From Ipomoea triloba (taxonomy: Eukaryota; Streptophyta; Magnoliopsida; Solanales; Convolvulaceae), in contig NC_044916.1 of assembly GCF_003576645.1 (NCBI RefSeq), positions 27,727,711-27,791,710 of the forward strand: DNA of 64,000 nucleotides. The letters run 5' to 3'. Made by a program: the position numbers and the translations under genes. A model generated the notes under the pieces. It had not been told where the DNA came from and ran no database searches. It saw nothing but the letters and a program-made list of their open reading frames with translations. Below are positions 52,362 through 64,000 of the stretch, piece after piece; position 1 is the stretch's first letter, and every line of letters begins with the position of its first letter.

Positions 52362-52514
52362 AAAAAGGCGTCCCATTTTGGTGTTTGCCCTCTCCATCTC
52401 TTCCTCTCTGTCTGCTATTTCAGTCACCGGCGGCGATCTCTTCGTCCGCTTGTCGGATTCCCGACTATCCTTCCCTATCCACACTTCCCTCTCCTCTCTT
52501 TATTTTTTATGTTT

Positions 52515-52700
52515 TAAAATCATATCCAAAAAACCAAAAAAGAAAAAAGAAAATCTCGCAAAAAATTTTCAAAAATTCCATCGGGGGGTTTGATTTTCTT
52601 TTCTTTTTTATCCCAATCGATTAAACTTGTATTTTTCTGCCAATAAAAAGAGGAGAGGGAAGTGAAAAAAGCACAAAAAAATTATATATTAAAATTATCG
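52515..52700 (+). promoter_or_regulatory. A-rich leader segment of the poly(A)-binding protein mRNA
   Basis: Within the inferred leader are repeated A runs: AAAAAACCAAAAAAGAAAAA and CGCAAAAAATTTTCAAAAA near 52526-52575, then GTGAAAAAAGCACAAAAAAA near 52660-52682. In animals the equivalent mRNA has an A-rich leader bound by its own protein to limit translation. A similar role here is inference. Confidence 0.45.
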
Positions 52701-52746
52701 GGAATTTTTTTTTTTTTCCAATTTTTTGCTAGGGTTTTGAACTAGG

Positions 52747-55700
52747 ATGGCACAGGTTCAGGTTCAGCCTCAGGCCGGGAACCCCAGTGGTGGAGTGAAC
52801 CAGTTCGTGACGTCGCTTTACGTCGGCGATCTCGATGCTACCGTCACGGATTCCCAGCTGTACGATATTTTCAACCAGCTCGGGCAAGTGGTCTCGGTTA
52901 GGGTTTGCAGGGATTTGACTAGCCAGCGCTCTCTGGGTTACGGTTATGTGAACTATGGCAACCCTCAAGATGGTTAGTGTTTCGTTCCTTAATGTCAATG
53001 ATTTAGTATTACTTTATCTGTGTTGATAGTCTATTTGTGTTGATATCATCGTACATTAAATTGTTGATTCGTTGAATTCCCGATTCATGCACAATTTTGA
53101 GTTGAAAATGGAAGGTAAGAAGCTTGAGTATATAGTTTATTTTTGGAATGTATACTTGCAGAGTGTTTCTAACTTTTGTAGCCATCTAATTTTGAATTTG
53201 ATAATAGGAATGAACAAAGACTGAGCCTCTGAATTTGGAAATTTTGAATAACCAACCTAAACCTATTGGCATAAATCTATGTAGTTAAAAAAAGAAGAAG
53301 AGGATCATATGGAAGAGCTAGTGGAAAATTTACTTTGCACTTGGTTCTGTGGTTTAAACTGCTCATTATAGTTGCCTTTTTGCAATTATACAACAAAATG
53401 TACATAAGTTATTTAGATTTTTAATTTGAAATGCCTATATATGCCAACATGTTGCTGTGAATGAGATATTGGTTGTTTGGCCTTCGAAGTTTGGACTTGG
53501 TCATTTCTTGGGTATTCAGTTATTCACTGTGTGCATTGATATGGACTTCCTTTTACACAAATGTAGAGTGGGGCTTCCTTTCAGTCTTGTAGGTGTTTTC
53601 CCATTAATGCTTTTTGTACAGCTGCTAGGGCTATGGAGGTGCTGAACTTCACTCCTCTCAATGGGAAGCCCATCCGGATAATGTATTCCCATCGAGACCC
53701 CACCATGCGCAAAAGTGGTGCTGGAAACATTTTTATCAAGGTATAGCTATCTAGAAACATTTTGTGGTGGTCTCTTTTGATATTTCATTTTTATCAGATT
53801 TTTTTAATTTATTTTTCATTAAATTGTTTCTAGAATTTGGACAAGGCAATTGATCACAAGGCACTGCATGATACATTTTCTGCATTTGGAAGCATTCTTT
53901 CTTGCAAGGTGGCAACAGATGCCACTGGTCAGTCCAAGGGGTATGGATTTGTGCAATATGACACTGAGGAAGCTGCACTGAAAGCTATTGAGAAGCTGAA
54001 TGGTATGCTGTTGAATGACAAACAAGTGTATGTAGGACCTTTTGTTCGCAAGCAAGAAAGAGAAATGGCTGGGGAGAAGACAAAATTCACTAATGTCTTT
54101 GTGAAGAACTTATCTGAATCTACAACCGAAGATGACCTTAGGAAAGTTTTTGGTGATTTTGGAACACTCACTAGTGTTGTTGTTATGAGAGATGAAGATG
54201 GAAAATCAAAGGGTTTTGGATTTGTCAACTTTGAGGATACAGATGATGCGGCTAGATCTGTGGATGTGCTTAATGGCCACAAATTTGATAACAGAGAGTG
54301 GTATGTGGGAAAAGCTCAGAAGAAAGCTGAGAGAGAGCTTGAATTAAAAAATCGTTTTGAGCAGACTGCAAAAGAGGCAGTTGACAAGTCACAAGGTTCA
54401 AATCTCTATATAAAAAATCTTGATGATACTATTGGTGATGAGAAACTCAAGGAATTATTCTCTCCATTTGGTACCATAACTTCATACAAGGTTTGCATAG
54501 TCTCTTAACCCTCTGATTAAGAAGCTAATATATGAACTGGTCATGAATGTTCTCTGGTTAACCAAACATCTTTTTTTGGGCTGTGAAATTGGAATAGGTT
54601 ATGCGAGATCCTAATGGAATAAGCAAGGGATCGGCTTTTGTTGCATTTTCAACTCCCGAAGAGGCATCTAGAGCTGTAAGTTTGCCACTTGTAGTTTATT
54701 TTAATTTGCACCGGGAAAAACTTGAAATGTTAATCATTTTATTGAATTCATTCTGCAGCTGGCTGAGATGAATAGTAAGATGATCAATGGCAAACCTCTC
54801 TATGTTGCCCTTGCACAAAGAAAAGAAGAGAGAAGAGCAAGGTTACAGGTATCTTTGGTTATTCTTTTTGCCCATATTTTAAACAATTGTGCATAACACA
54901 GAATTGTGTTTCCATTTGCACTTTACTGGTTTGGTGCAAAGATGTGAATCAGTTGTGCACTGATTTCCCCCCTTCATTGTTCGGTACAAACTACAAAATA
55001 TATTATCTTAAATACATGCATGTGTGTGTCAGTTTGTGTTATATCACTCATGGGTTATATATGGCTGTGTTTTTGAATGATCAGCAATCAAGTAATAAAA
55101 GTAAAGTTCTATCTGCGCCTACTTTGCTATTGTTATGCAGGCTCAATTTGCTCAGATGCGGCCAATTGCAATAACACCTCAAGTTGGTACTCGTATGCCA
55201 ATGTATCCCCCTGGTGGTCCAGGTTTAGGGCAACAAATATTCTATGGACAGCCACCACCTGCTCTGCTTCCTCCCCAAGTAAATCATAGCTCTTAAACTG
55301 AAATTTTTAATTGATAGTTTGTTAGTGCCACAATTATATTGTATCTGATCCTATTACCAATTAGAGAAAATATTTGGCCCCTAATTAGCAATATGCTCTG
55401 ATAATGCTATTGCTTTTGACATTATTACTCCATCTTGATTTTATGTGACAGCCTGGTTTTGGGTATCAACAGCAGCTTGTCCCAGGTATGAGGCCTGGGG
55501 GGGCACATATGCCAAATTTCTTTATGCCACTTGTTCAGCAAGGTCAGCAAGGTCAGCGTCCTGGTGGCAGACGTGGAGGGTCTGGTCCAATGCAGCAGGG
55601 GCAGCAACCAGTTCCAATGATGCAGCAGCAGGTTCGTGGAAAGTACCTTAATATTATTCTCAAGATTAAAGTTGTTTGTGATATTTACTTACTTTTCTCT

Positions 55701-56470
55701 TTTCCTGAATATTAGATGCTTCCAAGGGGACGCGGGTATCGTTATCCTACAGGACGTGGTCTCCCTGATGTTTCTATTCCCGGTGTAGCTGGGGGCATGT
55801 TCTCTGTCCCATATGATATGGGTGTTATGCCTGTGCGTGATGCAGGAATGGCTCAGCCAATGCCAATCGGGGCTTTAGCATCTGCACTTGCTAATGCTTC
55901 TCCTACTGAACAAAGAACGGTATGCCTTTGCTAGAACCAGATATTTTCCTACATGCCACTACATTTAGTTGTATTATATGTGCTCTCCTTTTGGTTTTAG
56001 TGGATCGATAACTAGCAAGTTACTATTATTTTGTTTTCCTAACTGCAATGTGTTCCAAGTTTCACTGCTTCTGGTAATGGTTATTCTGACATGAATTTAT
56101 GGTGGACGAACCTGTTTACCAAATGAGATCACAAATAATGAATTAATGCTGTGTTTTAGCCTATGGACTATGGTTATAATTTTCATTATTTGTTGCTAAT
56201 GTGTTATTGATGTGGTTTCAACTACAGATGTTGGGCGAAAATTTATACCCACTTGTGGAGCAGCTGGAGCCCGAGACAGCAGCCAAGGTGACTGGCATGC
56301 TTCTGGAAATGGATCAGACAGAGGTCCTCCATTTGCTTGAGTCTCCTGAAGCTCTGAAATCCAAGGTTGCAGAGGCCATGGATGTCCTGAGGAATGTTTC
56401 TCAGCAGCAGTCCAACAACGCCGCCGATCAACTTGCTTCATTGTCGCTGAATGATGGTCTAGTTTCTTGA
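52747..56470 (+). CDS. PABP: Cytoplasmic poly(A)-binding protein, four RRMs plus MLLE
   Basis: This protein binds mRNA poly(A) tails and, through eIF4G and other partners, promotes translation and controls decay. Nine exons: 52747-52972, 53622-53740, 53834-54490, 54598-54675, 54759-54848, 55141-55278, 55452-55631, 55716-55919 and 56228-56470; 644 residues. RRM1 covers about 22-97 ([20 protein letters not shown], then LGYGYVNY). RRM2 covers about 110-185 (NIFIKNLD, GYGFVQY), RRM3 about 201-278 ([27 protein letters not shown]) and RRM4 about 304-380 ([27 protein letters not shown]). A Pro/Gln/Met/Gly-rich linker with RGG-like patches follows. The MLLE domain at about 564-635 contains [20 protein letters not shown]. 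It is closest to the broadly expressed class of Arabidopsis PAB2/4/8. Exons of 78 and 90 bases inside RRM4 are short but in phase. Nothing is broken. Confidence 0.97.
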
Positions 56471-56879
56471 GTGGACTGGTTGGAACTTGGGAGTGGTTAT
56501 TTTGGGATTTAAAAAAACACACACACTACTATTTCCTTTTCTGATGAACTTCTGAATTTGTGTTGCGGATAATGTTGGTTTCGTACTCTGCATAAACTTT
56601 GCTTGCGTGGGCTTGAGGACATTTAGTCTACTATGAATTCTTTGGTTTGAGGACATTACTCTATTTTGTTTTACTCTGCATAGTTTCTCTGTGTGCCCTT
56701 GTGAATGGTTTTACACTTTTACACTCCTCACCCCGAATTGTCTCTGTCAGAATGGCACCACTCATAGGTGAAGTTCTCGGCGGTGGATAATGCCATAATG
56801 GTATGTATTGTTTTTGTTTTTTGTCTTTTTCTTTTTCCAGCATATATTCACATAGGACTAGCATTATTGTCTTCTAAGT

Positions 56880-57410
56880 TTGTTTAGAAAGAAAAAACAA
56901 ATGATTTCTAGAAAATATTTTCTGAAAAATGAGCCACTTTTTAGAAAACATTTTCTTTTATAGTATTTGGCTGTATTTTAAAAAAATTTTCTTTTCTAGT
57001 ATTTGGCTGTATTTTTAAAAATCGTGTTGATGTGCTTGGTTTATTTTTTGGAAAAATGAGTAAAATTGTATATTTTGATTATTTTATTAAAATGTAAAAA
57101 TATTAAAAATAATGTTATTTATTAAAGAAAAAAAGAAAGATGGAAATCAATCCGTTGGAAACAGAGTACCGAAAGGCTTTGTATAGGAAGCCTTGGTTTT
57201 GAAAGGCTTTTGATAGGAAGTCTTGGTTTTTTGTCGATGTAGCTTGGTATGAAAAATGATTTTTGTCAAATTTGACAGATTAATTTTTATTAAAATGGGT
57301 GGATTTTTCATAGTCAATGAAAAATGTTTTTCGTTGATTAAATTTTTTAAATACATCCAAACACTAGAAATTATTTTTTGAATTTTCAAACACTAGAAAA
57401 ATCTAGTATA
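56880..57410. mobile_element. Degenerate MITE-like sequence downstream of PABP
   Basis: Phrases such as TAGAAAATATTTTCTGAAAAATG and AAACATTTTCTTTTATAGTATTTGG at the left, and AATACATCCAAACACTAGAA at the right, are inverted relatives of the GTGTTTGGA...TTTTCCGAAAA ends in the element at 50938. A 30 bp duplication (TTTTCTTTTATAGTATTTGG against TTTTCTTTTCTAGTATTTGG) is visible. The borders are uncertain. Confidence 0.4.
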
Positions 57411-58481
57411 CTTGATACTATAGGTGTTTGCCTCAATTGTTCAGTTTTATTTTTATTTTTCCTGTTCTTCATTCTCTTTTTTCCAATAGAAAACACGTTT
57501 AGTAAATAGGGGAGAAGGCAGAAGGGTACAAAGAAAAAGGTATAATGTGGTGGGTAAGAATCTAGTCTATACCCTACTTTATCTATTGGTGTCGTAAAAA
57601 ATCTTTAAAGCTTTGTTGGATAGTACATGTATTTGCTTTTTTTTTTTTTTTTGAACAACAACAACATTAGTACATGTATTTGCTAACTGTCAAATGTTTG
57701 TATTTTCTTGTTTGTGCTGAACTAGGAAAACTGAAAAAGCATTTAAAGCTCGTACACCGTTGGGGCACCCTGGCCCACCAACATCTCTCGACTTAGAGAT
57801 TTCTTTTTTAAATTCAACCGTCTATAATATCTGCACAATAGCACGGCACCAACTTCTCAACCCACAACCTAAAGCTCCACTTACCACTAACCCTATTCTT
57901 TCAACAAATTATATCTAGCACTTGAGATCTACTTTGTGAAATAGACCGTGTGACACTGATACAAGTTTATAATAAATCATGATATAGGTTTGTGCTTCAA
58001 TAGGTTGAGAAAGTGTGCATGAACATATACTATATTGTAATAGAGTCAGTAGTACTAAAATAAAGTTTATAATAGAGCTTGATAGATGTTTATTTTTAGT
58101 GCATTGTAAGTTCATTTTTAATTTTTAATGTATTATAAATTTATTTTTAACATATTTATTTTATTTTGATACATGTTTATTTTTATTAAGTCAAAACGAA
58201 TATAGAATACACTAAAAATAAAATTGCATTATATTGAAAATGAACTTGTATCTACTTGAATCGTGATTCATTATATAAGCATTGTATTCCGTCACCATCA
58301 AATATGAGTGGAAGTCTTATTAGCCACGTGAACTACCCCACTTAGTAATCCAAAGTAAATAAGAAGTAAGGACCCCCATAAGTCCTAACACACGCCATTC
58401 CATGAACTAATTTTTTATATTATATTTTGCACCACCATATCAATCTACCATCTTTATTGAAAATGACTCATGCCTATCCAG

Positions 58482-58483
<2 letters not shown>
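57411..58483. other. Gene-free region with an old SINE family 1 copy
   Basis: No gene is seen. At about 57925-58065 lies TAGACCGTGTGACACTGATA, TTTGTGCTTCAATAGGTTGA and TAATAGAGTCAGTAGTACTA, the tail part of SINE family 1 with a decayed head. Confidence 0.5.

Positions 58484-58531
<48 letters not shown>
58484..58531. repeat. (TA)n microsatellite
   Basis: About 24 uninterrupted TA units. Confidence 0.95.
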
Positions 58532-58535
<4 letters not shown>

Positions 58536-58794
58536 GAGATAATCGGATAAGCTACTGGACTTGACCTGAAGCACTTTTGATTTAACTCAAAGTAGTCAAA
58601 ACAAGCAGTCAAGTAGTAACGCTCAAGAGTTGAGCAAAGAGTAGGTCGAGCGGTTGAGCACAAAGCCAATGCACTTATTAGAGTGCACAACAATTACTAA
58701 GGAGTCATAACACTTATTGAAGGGAGTTGTTGTACTTATTAGGAGGTCGTTGTGCTCATTATTATAATCGTTATACTTAGTGGCTAATGTATAG

Positions 58795-59055
58795 TACTCC
58801 ATCTGTCCCATTTTATCTGTCATACTTACTATTCATTGGTCAAACCAACTCTTTCTTCTTTCTTTATTTTCTTTAGTATTCTTTACTCATTTTTAAATTT
58901 GATTTTTTTGTGTTTAATAGTACTTTTAGTGTAGTTACTAAATATATAAATTTTGTATACTAATACTAAACTAAATATTATGAAAAATTGAATTAAAAAT
59001 AACTTTAGTCAAGTTTCGTTAACGAACTAGACACATAAAATGTGACGAGGGAGTA
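58795..59055. mobile_element. Stowaway MITE
   Basis: The element 58797-59053 begins CTCCATCTGTCCCATTTTAT and ends, read in reverse, CTCCCTCGTCACATTTTATG, both variants of the Stowaway CTCCCTCCGTCCCATTTTAT end. TA lies on each side, the Tc1/mariner target duplication. At 257 bp and without coding capacity it fits the class. Confidence 0.85.
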
Positions 59056-59224
59056 TATTCTAGTAACATTATTACCGTCATTTGTACTTTTATTGAGAGC
59101 ATGAGATCAACTCTCAAGCATGTTATCACATGTCTTTCTCTCTCATTAATGAGCTTGGAACAATAGCACGATCTTCAGCAGGCAACAACAACACTAACCC
59201 ACATGGTGGCGAGGGTGTAGAATC

Positions 59225-61420
59225 TGGTTACTCCGCTGCTACCCCAAGATGAAGCCGAGATGAAGCTGCAACATGCAATACTGCATGTCCCCAACAAGAA
59301 ACCGGTAAACTGAATTTCTGCAATAATGGTTTAGCAATCAATTTAATACGCTTAATCAGAAATTTAGCTAGACCATTATGAGTATGGACATAAGGTACCT
59401 GATGCTCCACTTTGATGCCTAAGGCCATACAATAATCATTGAAAGTCATTGATGTGAATTCTCCAGCATTATCCATTCTTATTGATTTAATAGGATAATT
59501 TGGGAATTGGGCATTTAACTCAATAATTTTAGTAATAAATTTAGCAAAAGCTTTGTTCCTCATGGATATAGACTAACATGAGTCCAACAAGTGGAAGCAT
59601 CAATAAAGACCATAAAATATCTGAATGGCACAGACGAAGGTGGACTAATTGGTCCACAAATGTCGCTTTGTAACCTTTGCAGAAAAATATGCGATTCATG
59701 TTCAAATTAGTACGCGATGGGCGTACAATATATTTACCTTTCGCATAAGCAACACATGTAAACATATTTGGTGAAAGTACATGAGACCTCGAAAGGTTAT
59801 GTCTAGCAGAATTAGATATGATCCGACTCATCATATTCTATCCAGGATGACCTAGACCGTCATGCCACGATTGAAAATAATGTGGACTTTTGAGTTTCAT
59901 GGTTAGTGAAACACATGAATTATTGGGTTTTATATAAGTATAATATAACCTATAAGATAAGGAGGCAAGTTCATCAACCTCTCGCTTTTGACCAGTGATC
60001 AACTGAGTCATGATCAAGAACTTCTTATTGTTCTCTTAGTCTTGGTTTCGATAGGCAAACCATTTGATCGAATGTCCTTGAAACTCAGCAAGGTTCGTTT
60101 AGATTGGGGATACAACAAAGCATTTTTAATTAGTACTTTAGTAGCTTTGTACCCTTAAGGAGGATGATGGATGCTCTTCCGGTGCCCATTATCTGTACCT
60201 CATCATTAGTAACGGTAGTAATATTACTACTTGATTTGTTCAAGGTAAGAAAAAACCTCCTATCCGTAAGGATAGTATGTGTGGTTGCACTATCCACCAA
60301 ACACAATGTTGGTTTATACTCCATTGTGTGGACAACGATAGATTTCATAATGTTGTAAGATCTGAGAGGTAAAATTTGAAAAAAAAAAAAACCCTTATCA
60401 CATTTGCACCAAAGACAACAAGTGAAGAGTAAAAGCAAACCATCCACTACGATTAAAGAAAAATATCCATAGACATTTAGTTATAAAAAAAAATTCAATA
60501 TAAAAAGCATAAGGTCATGACCCAAAAACACAAACAGATCACTCATGATCACCAAAGTCTTCAAACTCATATTTTAAAAGGTCATCATCATCATCATTCA
60601 TAACTGCATTTGCTTTAGGCAAATTAGTGTTGCCTTTGCCTCTACCACTTCGGTTGTTTCGACCGTGACCTCTACAACAACCCCTTCCTCGACCCCTTCT
60701 AGAATTGCTTCCTTGGGCAAAATGATGTGCTTCAAGCACTGGGGCAGACCCAACCGATCGTGCATTATGATTTTCCATCAACAACTGGTTGTGTTTCTCA
60801 GCCACAAGAAGTGCAGATATTAGCTTAAAATGCTTTTCATAATTCTTTGCCCTGTACTGCTGCTGGAGTACAAGGTTACTCGCATGAAAAGTAGACATGG
60901 TCGTTTCAATTAAATCTTTCTCTGAAACTTCTTGTTTGCAGAGCTTTAGTTGCTAGACTATTTTATGAAGGGCCGAATTGTAATCAATACTGACTTATAG
61001 TCTTGAAACCTAAGATTAAGCCACTCAAATTTGGATTGAGGAAGGACAATCGATGACTGCTGGTCAAAACAGTCCTTCAGCGACTTCCATAATGCAAATG
61101 GTTCTTTTTAGTTAGGTATTCATTTGTCAGGTCGTGGTTCAAGTGGTGACGTAAGAAAATGAAAGCATGCGCCTTCTGGGTGTTTAGTACACTGTGACTT
61201 AGCAACAACGGTTTGACTCAATTCTTTAGACGCGAGATGAATCTCGATTTCTAGAGCCCAAGTTAAATATTTGCTTCTGCAAGTAAGAGCTTAGTAAATT
61301 CTCATTTGGTGATATAAGACATGATCTACAAAATCATATTGTCCATGCAGTTATTATGGATGCATTTTTCCAAAAAGAACATATAGGAAACTCGTGCTGA
61401 TAACGTGTTATAATTTGACC
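59225..61420 (-). pseudogene. Ty1/copia retrotransposon remnant: gag, protease and integrase, no RT
   Basis: Read on the minus strand. At about 61330-60539 is a broken gag ending with an Arg/Gly-rich segment (RRGRGRGCCRGHGRNNRSGR). At about 60447-60130 is the protease-like part with the active-site-type phrase LVDSATTHTILTD. At about 59834-59228 is integrase, with a spaced His region (HLRLCH) and then SIRMDNAGEFTSMTFNDYC, VEHQVPYVHTHNGLAKFLIKR and LPVSCWGHAVLH, matching the DNAGEFTS, HTQNG and WGHAV landmarks of copia integrase. Stops and shifts break all parts. Just upstream of gag, at about 61383-61412, the minus strand reads TATAACACGTTATCAGCACG, a sequence I associate with copia primer-binding regions. 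Reverse transcriptase and RNase H are absent. Confidence 0.8.
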
Positions 61421-61467
61421 TTTTGTTTTGCTCAGTTCTCGCGTGATGGTTGCACGGTAATAGCCAG

Positions 61468-61468
<1 letters not shown>

Positions 61469-61544
<76 letters not shown>
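61469..61544. repeat. Compound (AT)n(GT)n microsatellite
   Basis: About nine AT units pass directly into about 29 GT units. A long minus-strand frame over this run is an artefact of the repeat. Confidence 0.95.
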
Positions 61545-61546
<2 letters not shown>

Positions 61547-62862
61547 TACAATTTTAGGTATAATTATATGAAAACAGATATAAGTAAACAATGGATAAGT
61601 TGGCTGAGTTGGGTAGTCTGCGGTTTTAGTTAGGAGAGGGCGAGTGTTCAACTCATGTGAACAGTATGCGTGGTTTTATTTAGAGCCTTCTTAGTGCTTT
61701 TAATTATTTTATCAAATTAATTATGTTTCATATATTCTTATTCATATTTTTATAAAGTTTTAGTGTGTTTTATTTTTTGTCTATATGCAACAATATTTAT
61801 GACTATATTCCTTTTAAGTGATTCAATTTATAATATGTTTTCTATTTGAATTATTTTATCAACTTAATTATATTTCATATATTTTTATTAATATTTGTAT
61901 AAAGTTTTGATGTGTTTTATTTTTCGTCTATATCCAACAATATTTATGACTATAATCTTTTTAAGTGTTTCATTTTTTAAGTACTACCGTTATATTACAA
62001 TGCAATTTATGTTCTTTACTACTTTCTCAACCTATTGAAACACAAAGAGTCAATATTATTGAGTCTCAAACACAACCTCCATATAAGGGAGCAACTTGGT
62101 GTTATCTCTTTTATGTTTTCGCCCCCACTGGAATATTTTTCTGGATCCGCCACTATATATATATATATATGAAATGTAAAGAGGTAAAGAAAGAGAAGAA
62201 CAAAAGGAGTAGAACAAAAGGAGACTCTTCAACTTCAATATAATAATATATACACCTCCATACAACCTTTCAATTCTTTAACATAAACAATGAAATAAAT
62301 GGAAGGCAAATGAAGAGTCTCAAATTTTAATGAACATAAACAAAATATTTATAACAAGCACAAACCCATATTTTTCTAAGATCAAATTAGTATATTTTGA
62401 TAATCAATTTCTCATTCATCTGTTATCTATTTTGAATATATAATATATCTGTTGGTTTTGTGACCTGAGGATAGTCACTCGGCGGGCCAACATAACCGAT
62501 TGACTCAATAAAATGTAAAACAAAATAAATAAATAAATAAATAAATAAAGATCGACAAGAATTTTAACGTGGAAACCGAAAAGGTGAAAATCATTGGCAT
62601 TTTTGAACGGTGCCACGCCAAATTTCACTATATTGTAATTATTTTTATACATGTAACGTTGCATGTTTTCTAATCTAGAGATGGAGCCCCCTTTCTCTTC
62701 TCCGTTCTCTCCTCTTTTATAGTAGAAGGATTGTACATGTTGAGTAGGGAAATTAATAGGTAATTTAATAGGGTAATAATGGGATTTAATGAATGATAAA
62801 TGGAAAAAATTAATAGGTAATTAAGAGGTTTTATGAGTAATAATTGGGGAGATTTAATGGTG
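61545..62862. other. Gene-free region with retroelement fragments
   Basis: No gene is seen. At 61665-61990 a block around TATTTTTATTAATATTTGTATAAAGTTTT is directly repeated (61690-61820 and 61850-61970). Around 61975-62085 is a minus-strand SINE family 1 fragment (CTCAACCTATTGAAACACAA, AGAGTCAATATT). A (TA)n run lies at 62153-62170. At about 62455-62690, AATTTTAACGTGGAAACC with an (AAAT)n run resembles LTR-type sequence, but no partner is present. Confidence 0.45.
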
Positions 62863-63441
62863 ATTACGGGTATTGCATTGTGGACCATGGTTCCAAAACG
62901 CTGCCGTTTCATTAAGTAAAGAAACGACTGCCGTCAAGTCTTAACGGAGCTCCGTAAATGAAATTATAGTTCATTATCTCAAAAGATACTACCTCACATT
63001 TGTTTTTATATTATCAAACGAAACTGTAATTATATCAAAGTGAAACTGTAGTTATGTTGAAAGGAAACTGCAGTGTATATAAAATGAACTAAATAACAGT
63101 TTCACATATTTGGGTGTATATTGTCCAATAAAACTATAGTTATGTCAAAATAATACTGTAGTTGTGTTGAAAGGAAATTGAATAACAATTTCACATATTT
63201 AAGTGTATAATGTCGAATGAAACCGTAGTTATATAAAAAAATGAACTGTAGTTGTGTTGAAAGGGAATTACATTGTATATAAAATGAAACTGAATATGTT
63301 ATACACATAGAGTTAATGGCACGAAACGGAGCCGTTTCTGCCTTCTTTTTTTTTTTTTTTTCATTAATCAAAACGACGTCGTTTTGATGTTACCAATTAT
63401 TGTGGACCGCGATCTACAATAAAATTTGCGGAATAATGGTG
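62855..63441. mobile_element. Non-autonomous Mutator-like element, copy C (inverted)
   Basis: The 571 bp element 62863-63433 lies opposite to copies A and B. Its left end has TTGTGGACCATGGTTCC and its right end TGTGGACCGCGATCTACAAT followed by AAAATTTGC. TAATGGTG flanks it at 62855-62862 and 63434-63441. The interior has tandem (A/T)ACTGTAGTTATGTTGAAAGG units, the inverse of those in copy B. Two GC-rich palindromes (CAAAACGACGTCGTTTTG and the ACGGCAGTCGTTTC region) are extra features. Confidence 0.72.
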
Positions 63442-64000
63442 TTGGGTATCTATCAATATCGATTTAAACTTTTATGTTAATACTAGAGAATCTGAATCTA
63501 TTTTGACCCAATCCTAATTGAAAGTGAACTCACTAAAAATTTTGCATCAAAATGATTATGGTACATACCATTTTAACTAATTTTCCAACATCTTTGAACT
63601 TCCTTTGTGATTTGTGATTGAGTGAATCTTAACCATCAAAATTTTCTTCATTCATAAGTTAATCGAAAACAATTATGATATTAATAGAATAGAGGCAGAC
63701 GTATATCCCTCGAATAAGTAATCATTTCCTTGGGAAGAAAGCTAAGTAATCATATCCTATCTCCATTCATAAATCATTTATGCAACATACTTGTCACCAA
63801 ATTAAAGTACACGCCCACAAAATATATCAATTAAGCCGACAACTTGGTTCAAATTAACACGGACTAGCTAACTGAATAAAGCTTAATGATCCGATGAACA
63901 TTTTCTTGTATGCCGATCTCGTTTGTCTTTTCTGGGTTTGTTTAAAATTTTTAAAAATAATTATTGGAAGTCATTTTGTAATTTTTTTTTTTTAGTGTTT
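63442..64000. other. Gene-free window end
   Basis: AT-rich sequence. The phrase at about 63460-63560 (GAATCTATTTTGACCCAATCC, AAAGTGAACTCACTAAAAAT) is a loose relative of the direct repeat in the loop of the foldback element at 50130-50935. No gene is seen. Confidence 0.5.

Noticed and set aside
61334..61651. 105-codon frame on the minus strand
   Set aside because: Its core is a His-Thr run from the GT microsatellite.

Overview
This is a stretch of a plant nuclear genome, almost certainly a core eudicot. Every gene I recognise is of plant type: split by GT-AG introns, low-GC between genes, and with plastid transit peptides, plant-only families (UGT73, D3 cyclin, granulin-tailed papain protease, CBSX) and plant transposable elements (Stowaway, Harbinger- and Mutator-type MITEs, tRNA-derived SINEs, Ty1/copia remnants). 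An asterid, perhaps Convolvulaceae, is my guess from the style of the repeats, at low confidence.

Nine protein genes are supported, and I rebuilt their exons by translating both strands and matching splice sites and reading phase. In order they are: the 3' part of an organellar RluA-type RNA pseudouridine synthase (95-1599, +); plastid D-3-phosphoglycerate dehydrogenase (3789-6875, +); NHD1-type plastid Na+/H+ antiporter (7555-12317, -); a D3-type cyclin (22930-24385, -); a PTEN2-type phosphatase (27338-30860, -); an RD21-like cysteine protease with a granulin domain (32932-36049, -); an intronless UGT73-type glucosyltransferase (39312-40754, -); a two-CBS-domain plastid protein, CBSX1/2 type (43464-46512, -); and a cytoplasmic poly(A)-binding protein (52747-56470, +). 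All but the first are complete. They do not form one pathway. What links them is position: from memory, their closest Arabidopsis relatives sit in duplicated blocks near At4g34110-At4g34200, At3g19390-At3g19490 and At3g50070-At3g50110, so the window looks like a less fractionated version of the ancestral block.

The gene-poor stretches (12.3-22.9, 24.4-27.3, 36.1-39.3, 40.8-43.4, 46.5-52.7 and 56.5-64.0 kb) are full of small elements. These include a three-copy family of 530-590 bp elements ending in a GTGGACCATGGTCCAC-like palindrome, two copies of which have 8-10 bp target duplications; a second Mutator-like family (TIR near GAAAAATGGGTCAAATAGGCC, 9 bp duplication), one copy of which holds a nested Harbinger-type MITE with a TAA duplication; several SINEs, two with clear target duplications; a short L1-like retroposon; a Stowaway MITE; and two copia remnants. 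The most striking structure is a foldback element of about 3.1 kb (49044-52170), with arms of roughly 0.85-0.95 kb, ending about 180 bp upstream of the poly(A)-binding protein TATA box.

The window has no bacterial-type operon, CRISPR array, rRNA or convincing tRNA gene. No wholly new protein system is evident. The novelty is in the mobile-element structures and in gene-level details: a minisatellite in the last protease intron and an A-rich leader on the poly(A)-binding protein mRNA.
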